Source: Alphaproteobacteria bacterium
Lineage (GTDB): Bacteria > Pseudomonadota > Alphaproteobacteria > Sphingomonadales > Emcibacteraceae
Assembly (NCBI GenBank): GCA_002401545.1
Contig: NVTJ01000060.1
Span: forward strand, 3,503-16,312
Length of the DNA: 12,810 nt
Reading direction: 5' to 3'
The notes beneath the pieces are model-generated. The model did no database searches, was not told the origin of the DNA, and saw nothing but the letters and a program-made list of their open reading frames with translations. The translations under genes were made by a program, and so were the position numbers. Positions 7,262 through 12,810 of the stretch are shown here, piece by piece (the first letter of the stretch is position 1; every line of letters starts with the position of its first letter).

Positions 7262-8389
7262 ATGTTTATCAATTTCTGGTATCCGGCCTGTCTCAGCGAA
7301 GAACTTACCGAGCGGCCACATAAAGTGATGATGCTTGGCTGTAATTTTGCCCTTTTCCGCGATGAGAAGGGGAGCGCACATTGCCTGAGCAATACCTGCA
7401 TCCACCGGGGCGGGTCACTGGCCTGTCAGGGAGATTCCACCCCCGGAAAAGTGGTGGGCAATAATATCCAATGCCCCTATCACGGCTGGCAATTTGATAA
7501 AAACGGGGATTGTGTAAAAATACCTTCCCGTGGCAAAGATGCAAAAATCCCCCCCCGTGCCAAAATCGACTCCTATCCGGTTCAGGAAAAATACGGTATT
7601 ATTTTTGTTTTTCTCGGCGACCTGCCGGAAGAAGAACGTCCGCCGCTGCTGGATGCGGTTGAATTTGGCCAGGAAGGCTGGGCCGCCAATATCCAGACCT
7701 ATGACCTGCAGACCAGTTACCAGCGTTCCATCGAAAATGCCATTGACCCGGCTCATAATGAATATGTTCACCCGACCCATGGATTTTCCGGTGACCGGGA
7801 AGATTATGAGGTGCCAAAACTGGACCTGATTGAAGAAGAATGGGGCGTGGGCTTCATGGCGGATTATGAATCCAGCGGCACCCCTGACCAGAAATACGGT
7901 GAATTCCGGGACAAGCAAACCACAAGGGCCGGTTCCGGCACCTTTGGGCCGTCACAATTCTGGACCAAAATTCATCCAAGCTCTACATTCTTCATGCATC
8001 AATATTCCTATGACCTGCCGATTGATGAAAACCGGACACGGGTGTTTCTGGTCAATATGCGCAATGCGGGACTTGATGATGAGATGGGGGCGCGGTTACG
8101 CGAGCGCAATCTGATTGTTGCCCAGCAGGATATTGACATTCTGGACGAAGTGGAGCCAAGCCAGACACCCTGGGACATCACAAAAGAATTCATGATGCCC
8201 GCTGACAGCTGTATCATCAAATATCGCGGCCACCTCAAAAATTATCAGAAAAAAGGCTGGCGCATTGACATTCAAAAAATGAACGACGAACGCGACAGCG
8301 GCAGAATAGTTCACGCCGTCCCCTCTCCACGCCGCCGCACAGAGAAGGGATGGGTACTTGACGAAGTGCCTTTGCTAAGCGCGAAATAA
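7262..8389 (+). CDS. Rieske [2Fe-2S] mononuclear iron oxygenase, alpha subunit
   Basis: Catalytic subunit of a Rieske non-haem iron oxygenase, 375 aa, cytoplasmic. Rieske cluster ligands are C46-I-H48 and C71-P-Y-H74. The mononuclear iron site is D162-P-A-H165-N-E-Y-V-H170, with D290 (AQQDIDIL) the likely third ligand; D162 would bridge electron transfer between subunits. Length, the N-terminus MFINFWYPAC and the absence of a beta-subunit gene point to the alpha-only (homotrimeric) class. That class contains vanillate O-demethylase, dicamba demethylase, carbazole dioxygenase and ketosteroid 9-alpha-hydroxylase. These enzymes hydroxylate or O/N-dealkylate aromatic or polycyclic substrates using electrons from a reductase, which is not encoded nearby. 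It is the first gene of a five-gene operon, with 9 bp to the next gene. Start at ATG 7262 is set by AAGGAAG; the in-frame TTG at 7247 is rejected. The substrate cannot be assigned, but the downstream aldehyde dehydrogenase hints at an aldehyde product. Confidence 0.92.
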   Translation: MFINFWYPACLSEELTERPHKVMMLGCNFALFRDEKGSAHCLSNTCIHRGGSLACQGDSTPGKVVGNNIQCPYHGWQFDKNGDCVKIPSRGKDAKIPPRAKIDSYPVQEKYGIIFVFLGDLPEEERPPLLDAVEFGQEGWAANIQTYDLQTSYQRSIENAIDPAHNEYVHPTHGFSGDREDYEVPKLDLIEEEWGVGFMADYESSGTPDQKYGEFRDKQTTRAGSGTFGPSQFWTKIHPSSTFFMHQYSYDLPIDENRTRVFLVNMRNAGLDDEMGARLRERNLIVAQQDIDILDEVEPSQTPWDITKEFMMPADSCIIKYRGHLKNYQKKGWRIDIQKMNDERDSGRIVHAVPSPRRRTEKGWVLDEVPLLSAK

Positions 8390-8398
8390 AGGACTGTA

Positions 8399-8701
8399 AT
8401 GACCGCATATATGGTGATACTCGCCGAAATAAGTGATCCTGAAAGCTTCAGACATTATGTGGTGCGCGCCGCAGAGCTGGTGACGGAATATGGCGGGGAA
8501 TATGTGGCAAGGGGAACCGGAGAAAGCCAGTGTCTGGAAGGAGACTGGCCCGATGAAACCAGACTGGTCATTTCAAAATGGCCCTCAATGGAGCAGGCGC
8601 GGGCCTTTTGGAACAGTGAGCGTTACAGTGAAATCAGGACGGCGCGGCAGGGCAATTCGACCGTACGTGTGCGGCTAATTGAAGGGGTCGAGGATTTATG
8701 A
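8399..8701 (+). CDS. DUF1330 family protein (dimeric alpha/beta barrel)
   Basis: Small cytoplasmic protein of 100 aa. It shows the family pattern throughout: YMVILAEISDPESFRHYV, then GGEYVARG, then EGDWPDETRLVISKWPSMEQARAFWNSERYSEIRTARQG. DUF1330 belongs to the dimeric alpha/beta barrel (ferredoxin-like) fold, and its biochemical function is not established. It starts 9 bp after the oxygenase stop with AAGGA as ribosome site, and its TGA overlaps the ALDH start as ATGA, so it is clearly co-translated with them. Relatives with this fold include small enzymes and monooxygenase-like proteins of aromatic degradation, so a role as accessory enzyme or intermediate-binding protein is possible but is inference. 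Confidence 0.88.
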   Translation: MTAYMVILAEISDPESFRHYVVRAAELVTEYGGEYVARGTGESQCLEGDWPDETRLVISKWPSMEQARAFWNSERYSEIRTARQGNSTVRVRLIEGVEDL

Positions 8702-10176
8702 CAGGGCAAAAAACTCCGGTCAAAGAAATTCAGGCCAGAGAAATTCAGGCCAGAGAAATTCAGGTCCGGAACCCGCGAACCGGTTTGAGGGATTATCAAT
8801 TTACCGCGACCGGAAAAACGGGCATACAGCAAGCATGTCAACAGTTGCGAACGGCCCAGAAAAACTGGCTGGCCTGTGGTCTTGATAAACGCATCAGCAT
8901 ATTACTTGCCTTTGGCGAGGCAATAAAAGACGACCGCAAAGAACTGATAGAAGCTCTGGTGACGGATACAGGCCGTCAGGGTCTTTCCATCATGGAAGTG
9001 GATATTATCGCCCCCGGCATTGACCGATGGGTCAGGATTGCAAAGGAAGCCCGCGCCCCGGCGCAGGGCCGTTCCACAGCTCTCCCCTTTATCACCTATA
9101 GCATTGAGAAAAGGCCTTATGCCCTGGTCGGGGTTATAAGCCCGTGGAATTTCCCGCTTACCCTTTCCCTCATAGACGCCATCCCGGCCCTCATTGCCGG
9201 GGCGGCGGTGATCATTAAACCCAGCGAAATCACCCCGCGATTCGCCGTCCCCTTACGCAAAATCATTGCCACTGTCCCTGAATTAAGATCCGTATTGACT
9301 GTTGTTGACGGTGACGGGAAAACAGGTCAGGCGATTGTTGATCAGGTTGATGCCATCTGCTTCACCGGCAGCGTCCCCACCGGGCGCATGGTAGGGGAAC
9401 AAGCGGCGCATAATTTTTCTGTGGCCTTTCTGGAACTGGGAGGTAAAGACCCGGCGATTGTGCTGGAAAATGCCGATGTGGAGCGGGCGGTTACGGCCAT
9501 CTTACGGGGATCAATTGTCAATAGCGGTCAGGCCTGCCAGTCCATTGAGCGCATTTACGTGGCCCGACCCATTTACGATAAATTTGTCGAAAAATTAATT
9601 GCCAAGGCCAAAAAGATACGCCTGAACACCCCCCATATTCATAGCGGTCATCTGGGTCCGATCATCTTTGAGAAACAAGCAAATATCATCGCGGAACAGA
9701 TCAAAGACGCCCGCGATAAAGGGGCCACCATACATACCGGCGGCCAGATTGAAAATCACGGCGGCCTATGGTGCGCGCCAACTGTGATAACCGGCCTTAC
9801 CGGTGACATGCTGATCATGAGTGAAGAAACATTCGGACCACTGTTGCCGGTCATCGCCTTTGATCATGTGGATGAGGCCGTCACCATGGCCAACGACAGC
9901 AAATTTGGCCTGAGCGCCAGTATTTTTGCCGCCACGGCGCAAGAGGCCATAGAGGTCGGCTGCCGTATAGAAGCCGGTGCCATCAGCATTAATGATGCCG
10001 CCCTCACCAGCCTGATGTATGAAGCCGAAAAAAATTCCTTCAAACTCAGCGGCCTGGGGGCATCCCGCATGGGGCCAAGCGGCTATCTGCGGTTTTTTCG
10101 CAAGCAGTCCTTCATGACCAATGAGGCCGAGGTATTCACCATAGATCAGTTTGACGAAACGCATTCCACACCGTAA
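8698..10176 (+). CDS. NAD(P)-dependent aldehyde dehydrogenase
   Basis: Cytoplasmic ALDH-superfamily enzyme of 492 aa that oxidises an aldehyde to the acid with NAD(P)+. All key residues are present: N151 (SPWNFP), K174 (IIKPSE), the Rossmann-type FTGSVPTG at 222-229, general base E246 (LELGGK), nucleophile C280 (NSGQACQ) and E377 (EETFGP). The start ATG at 8698 overlaps the DUF1330 stop (ATGA). The N-terminus is extended by three copies of a five-residue unit (EIQAR, EIQAR, EIQVR; residues 10-24) encoded by a 15-bp tandem repeat, after which the usual VRNPRTG entry to the family fold begins. In this operon it probably handles the aldehyde made by the oxygenase or a later step, for example formaldehyde from demethylation or an aromatic or aliphatic aldehyde. 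The substrate is not predictable. Confidence 0.93.
   Translation: MTGQKTPVKEIQAREIQAREIQVRNPRTGLRDYQFTATGKTGIQQACQQLRTAQKNWLACGLDKRISILLAFGEAIKDDRKELIEALVTDTGRQGLSIMEVDIIAPGIDRWVRIAKEARAPAQGRSTALPFITYSIEKRPYALVGVISPWNFPLTLSLIDAIPALIAGAAVIIKPSEITPRFAVPLRKIIATVPELRSVLTVVDGDGKTGQAIVDQVDAICFTGSVPTGRMVGEQAAHNFSVAFLELGGKDPAIVLENADVERAVTAILRGSIVNSGQACQSIERIYVARPIYDKFVEKLIAKAKKIRLNTPHIHSGHLGPIIFEKQANIIAEQIKDARDKGATIHTGGQIENHGGLWCAPTVITGLTGDMLIMSEETFGPLLPVIAFDHVDEAVTMANDSKFGLSASIFAATAQEAIEVGCRIEAGAISINDAALTSLMYEAEKNSFKLSGLGASRMGPSGYLRFFRKQSFMTNEAEVFTIDQFDETHSTP
8725..8769 (+). repeat. 15-bp in-frame tandem repeat in the ALDH 5' end
   Basis: Units are GAAATTCAGGCCAGA at 8725-8739 and 8740-8754 (identical), then GAAATTCAGGTCCGG at 8755-8769, which diverges at its end. 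Because 15 is a multiple of three the repeat keeps frame and adds five residues per copy. The third unit looks like the ancestral sequence and the first two like duplications. Confidence 0.95.
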
Positions 10177-10188
10177 GGAGACATCACT

Positions 10189-10530
10189 ATGATAAATTCT
10201 TTCCCCAGAAACCAGTTATTCACCGCCGTCACCTGTTTGGACAAACCCGGCACGGAAATTGCCCGAATACGCAAGGAAACACTGGAAGCCCATCTTGCCC
10301 ATATCGAAAAAACATATGAGGATATACTGGTTGCAGGTCCCATCTTCAGCCCGGACGGCAATTCGGTACGGGGATCACTCCTGATCTATAAAACTGCCGA
10401 CCGGAAGGTGGCACAAGCCATGCTCGAAGCCGACCCCTACTATAAAGCAGCTATCTGGCAGGACATCAGCTATAATGTTTTTTATGGGGCCGCTGGCGAT
10501 GCGGTCGGTGGGCTGGCTTATAAGAAATAA
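10189..10530 (+). CDS. YCII-related (YciI-like) domain protein
   Basis: Small cytoplasmic protein of 113 aa. The family pattern is a beta strand (LFTAVTCLDKPG), a helix with a conserved His (ETLEAHLAHIEKTYEDILVAGP), a strand (GSLLIYKTADRKVAQAMLEADPYYKAAIWQDI), and a Gly-rich tail unlike the core. The YCII domain shares the dimeric alpha/beta barrel fold with muconolactone isomerase. One characterised relative, TftG, acts as a dehydrochlorinase in chloroaromatic degradation; most members have no known function. It begins 12 bp after the ALDH stop with a perfect AAGGAG ribosome site, 8 nt before the ATG, so it belongs to the operon. A catalytic or binding role in the catabolic route is plausible. 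Substrate unknown. Confidence 0.87.
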   Translation: MINSFPRNQLFTAVTCLDKPGTEIARIRKETLEAHLAHIEKTYEDILVAGPIFSPDGNSVRGSLLIYKTADRKVAQAMLEADPYYKAAIWQDISYNVFYGAAGDAVGGLAYKK

Positions 10531-10551
10531 TAATATATCAGGGACGTATGA

Positions 10552-11850
10552 ATGTCTGAATCCTATCCAAAGCCGGTCAAGGCCTGGCTCACGGTACTGT
10601 TGCTGACGCTGGCCTATATATTCTCCTATATTGACCGTTCCGTCCTTGGGTTGCTCATCGAACCGATCAAGGCGGATTTTAATTTTACTGACACTCAGAT
10701 GGGGCTGCTCAGCGGCACGGCTTTTGCCATTTTCTATGCCACCATGGGTATTCCCATCGCCTGGCTGGCGGACCGTTCGAATCGCCGTAATATTGTGGCC
10801 GCCGGGGTTGTCATCTGGTCACTGGCCACGGCGGCCTGTGGTCTGGTCCGCAGTTTTGGCGGATTTTTCGTGGCCCGCATGATGGTCGGGGCCGGGGAAG
10901 CGTCTTTAAGCCCCTGTACCATGTCGATGATCACCGACATGTTCCCCAAAGAAAAGCGGGGCCGGGCCATCGCGCTCTATTCCAGCGCCCTGTCCATCGG
11001 CATCGGCTTTGGCAGCCTTCTGGTGGCTTATCTGTTGAAATTTGCTGAAGATTTTGATTTCACCACCCTCGCTTCATACGGCATAGAAAAGCCGTGGCAC
11101 CTTATCTTTGTCCTGCTGGGAACCGCCGGCCTGCTCATGGCCCTGCTGTTCCTCCTGATCAGGGAACCCGCCCGAAATCAGATTGATAATGCCCAACCCG
11201 GCAGCATAACGGATACCCTGCAACATATTCTGAAACAACGTCCGGTTTATCTGGGCATTTTTTCCATGGGCGGCATCATGACAATCTGCGCCTATTACAC
11301 CACGATCTGGAACGCGCCTTTCTTTAGCCGGATATTTGGCTGGGAAGCGGCAGAATATATGAAATATACCGGATTCAGCATTCTGGCCATCGGTCCGGTC
11401 AGTATTATCTGCACAGGCTTTCTGATTGACAGTTTTACCAAAAAGGGCAACCCGGATTCCGCCTTGCATGTCATGCGGCTGGGCATCATGATCCTGTTGC
11501 CGCTGTGCATTGCCTATCCCCTGATGCCCACACAACTGTCATCTTTTATGGTCTATCAGGCCACAATATTCGGCTTTACCATGACCACCGCCGCCGGGCC
11601 GGCAACCCTGATGGCCATTGCCCCGGCCAATATGCGCGCCCAGATCATGGCTTTCTATTATATGTTCATCAGCATGACAGGACTGCTGATCGGGCCAAGC
11701 TCTGTCCCCTTTGTCACAGATTTCATACTTGGTGACGAAATGCGCATCAATGAAAGCATGAGCTATGTGGCCTTGTTCCTCTGTATCCCGGCCTTCCTGC
11801 TTCTGCGTAACGTCCCCGCCGCCTATAAAAAACTGGTGACATCCCAATGA
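10552..11850 (+). CDS. Spinster-like MFS transporter
   Basis: Inner-membrane carrier of the major facilitator superfamily, 432 aa, about 12 helices. TM1 has YIFSYIDRSVLGLLIEPIK with the D29-R30 pair, the TM2-3 loop carries motif A (GIPIAWLADRSNRR, residues 67-80), and TM4 has GAGEASLSPC with E117. This set matches the spinster-type MFS carriers that are abundant in sphingomonads and related bacteria next to catabolic genes. As last gene of the oxygenase operon (21 bp after the YCII gene) it most likely imports the substrate, although export of an intermediate cannot be excluded. The ribosome site is CAGGGACG. An overlapping ATG at 10548 opens only a three-codon frame (M-N-V-stop) and is probably not meaningful. 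Confidence 0.92.
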   Translation: MSESYPKPVKAWLTVLLLTLAYIFSYIDRSVLGLLIEPIKADFNFTDTQMGLLSGTAFAIFYATMGIPIAWLADRSNRRNIVAAGVVIWSLATAACGLVRSFGGFFVARMMVGAGEASLSPCTMSMITDMFPKEKRGRAIALYSSALSIGIGFGSLLVAYLLKFAEDFDFTTLASYGIEKPWHLIFVLLGTAGLLMALLFLLIREPARNQIDNAQPGSITDTLQHILKQRPVYLGIFSMGGIMTICAYYTTIWNAPFFSRIFGWEAAEYMKYTGFSILAIGPVSIICTGFLIDSFTKKGNPDSALHVMRLGIMILLPLCIAYPLMPTQLSSFMVYQATIFGFTMTTAAGPATLMAIAPANMRAQIMAFYYMFISMTGLLIGPSSVPFVTDFILGDEMRINESMSYVALFLCIPAFLLLRNVPAAYKKLVTSQ

Positions 11851-11864
11851 TTGACCATCTGCTG

Positions 11865-11878
11865 GTTAATATATTAAC
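11865..11878. promoter_or_regulatory. Perfect 14-bp AT-rich palindrome between the MFS and peptidase genes
   Basis: GTTAATATATTAAC is a perfect 14-bp dyad, 15 bp after the transporter stop. A TTGACC at 11851 lies 15 bp before TATTAA within the palindrome, a poor promoter match. It is too AT-rich and lacks a T run, so it is not an intrinsic terminator. It could be a regulator site for the peptidase gene. Confidence 0.45.
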
Positions 11879-11914
11879 GGCGCCTTGTATCCGAAAAAAC
11901 TGTGCGACAAACTG

Positions 11915-11941
11915 TGGTAAAATTTAATAATTCCGAGGAAA
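11915..11941 (+). promoter_or_regulatory. Extended -10 and ribosome site of the peptidase gene
   Basis: TGGTAAAAT (11915-11923) is an extended -10 like the one before the oxygenase operon, again with no convincing -35. CGAGGAA (about 11934-11940) is the Shine-Dalgarno, 7 nt before ATG 11948. Together they suggest that the peptidase is a separate transcription unit from the upstream operon. Confidence 0.45.
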
Positions 11942-11947
11942 ATCATT

Positions 11948-12718
11948 ATGTTCAGGGCCATAACAGTCATTCTTGCTTTTATCTTTGTTGCCAATATGGC
12001 AAATGCGGCGGAAACCATTCATCATAAAATGACCATCACGCTGGACCCTGCTACTCACCAGTTGAATGCCACGGATACCATCACTATCCCGGCCTCACTG
12101 GCCAAAGATGGTATGATCTTGCAGATCAACAGTGACCTGAACGTGGAAAAAATCGCCGGGACAGTCACACTCGAAAAGACCGCCAAAGGCCGTAATGCAA
12201 AGGACATCGGCATTGACCGGGATAATGACAAGAAAGACACCATCATAAAAGTCAGCCATTATAAATTGCACGGCATCAAATCCGGTCAACCGGCCACGCT
12301 TACCCTTAAGGTTTCCGGTATGATCAATAACCCGGTGATCCAGTTGAATGAGGAATATGCCCGTGGATTCTCCCAGTCCCCGGGATTGATCGAGGAACGC
12401 GGGGTTTATCTGGCCGGGGCCACCTATTGGGTGCCAACGGTGAAAGATACCTTGATCACCTATGACATCACGGTCAAAATGCCCGCAGACTGGCGTTCGG
12501 TAAGTCAGGGCGAGCGCTTAAAGCACGAAACAGGTGATTTTCATGAAGATCGCTGGAAAGCCACCACACCGACAGAAGAAATTTACCTGATAGCCGCTAA
12601 ATTCACCGAATATGAAATCCCGGTCGGTAATGTGAAGGCCATGGCCTTCCTGCGTACGCCCGATGATGCCATGGCCAATAAATATCTGGAAACCACGGCG
12701 CAATATATGGAAATGTAA
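11948..12718 (+). pseudogene. M1-family metallopeptidase, truncated after the N-terminal domain
   Basis: The intact family members are zinc aminopeptidase-like enzymes, usually exported. This frame starts with a clear Sec signal peptide (MFRAITVILAFIFVANMANA, cleavage after residue 20). It continues with the beta-rich N-terminal M1 domain (HHKMTITLDPATHQLNATDTITIP; later GVYLAGATYWVPTV). It stops at residue 256, right after YLETTAQYMEM, where relatives continue with a Tyr, a GPYP(Y/F) stretch and then the catalytic domain. The zinc motif HEXXH and the downstream Glu are therefore absent, and none of the three plus-strand frames to the end of the window resumes the family sequence. Length is perhaps a third of the usual. 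The following DNA is dense in inverted and direct repeats, so interruption by an inserted element is more likely than a point mutation. The product, if made, would be an inactive secreted fragment. Confidence 0.75.
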
Positions 12719-12810
12719 TTTTCGTTCCGGTACGTGGCGGCGACTTGTTCCCGAATTTCCGGGGAAAGACTGGAAATTACCGGAGTTCCCCGGTGTGTTT
12801 CCGGGCTTGC
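12715..12810. mobile_element. Possible end of an insertion sequence (partial, family uncertain)
   Basis: Peptidase similarity ends abruptly at about 12715. The new sequence begins (T)GTAATTTTCGTTCCGG and contains an 8-bp inverted pair CCGGGGAA (12759-12766) with TTCCCCGG (12786-12793). It also has a 7-bp pair AATTTCC (12754-12760) with GGAAATT (12772-12778), and a direct repeat TTTCCGGG (12756-12763, 12798-12805). IS66-family ends begin GTAA; IS21-family ends begin TG and carry repeated transposase-binding sites. Either would fit, but no transposase, second end or target duplication is in the window. Confidence 0.35.

Noticed and set aside
10548..10559. Three-codon upstream frame (ATG AAT GTC TGA) overlapping the transporter start
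   Set aside because: Such overlaps arise easily by chance at ATGAATG, and the ribosome site serves the main ATG about equally well.
12717..12810. Two other plus-strand frames that stay open to the window end after the peptidase stop
   Set aside because: They are too short to judge and do not resume M1 peptidase sequence, so a simple frameshift does not explain the truncation.
1..12810. CRISPR array, retron, toxin-antitoxin or phage-defence module
   Set aside because: No spaced repeat array, reverse transcriptase, nuclease or small two-gene toxin pair was found. All substantial frames are explained by efflux, catabolic or regulatory families, or by the one orphan protein.

Overview
The window looks like chromosomal DNA from a moderate-GC (roughly 50% by eye) Gram-negative bacterium, most likely an alphaproteobacterium. 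The support is a periplasm-spanning RND efflux pair, a spinster-type MFS carrier next to a Rieske oxygenase (a pairing common in sphingomonads and relatives), and an M1-type peptidase with a Sec signal. No rRNA, tRNA, CRISPR array or phage module was seen. Taxonomy below class level is a guess.

Layout. (1) 1-762 (+): the 3' part of an IclR-family regulator resembling MhpR; its start lies before the window. (2) 780-5098 (-): a two-gene efflux operon, membrane fusion protein then RND permease, joined by an ATGA stop/start overlap. It converges on the regulator with a 17-bp gap. (3) 5356-6552 (-): a TetA/Bcr-like DHA1 drug:proton antiporter with its own promoter and a candidate operator. (4) 6674-7027 (-): a small, probably exported four-cysteine protein of unknown function. 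(5) 7262-11850 (+): a tightly packed five-gene catabolic operon: Rieske oxygenase alpha subunit, DUF1330 protein, aldehyde dehydrogenase, YCII-family protein and spinster-like MFS carrier. (6) 11948-12718 (+): the N-terminal third or so of an M1-family peptidase, cut off just before its catalytic domain by repeat-rich DNA that looks like the edge of an inserted element.

How they may work together (inference). The + operon reads as uptake (MFS), attack by a Rieske mononuclear-iron oxygenase, and oxidation of the resulting aldehyde to an acid (ALDH). Two small dimeric alpha/beta-barrel proteins (DUF1330, YCII) may act as auxiliary enzymes or binding proteins. No ferredoxin, reductase or ring-cleavage enzyme is present, so electron supply and lower-pathway enzymes must be encoded elsewhere. 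The two efflux systems could protect against the same or related toxic aromatic or hydrophobic compounds. The MhpR-like regulator fits control of aromatic catabolism, but its target cannot be proven from the window.

Regulation. Three promoters (oxygenase operon, DHA1 exporter, M1 peptidase) show an extended -10 of the form TGGTA(T/A)AA with no clear -35. The RND operon has a perfect TATAAT flanked by an inverted repeat. The genes are individually ordinary. The less ordinary points are the composition of the catabolic operon, the substituted TM10 lysine in the pump, the in-frame tandem repeat at the ALDH N-terminus, the palindromes over promoters, and the interrupted peptidase.
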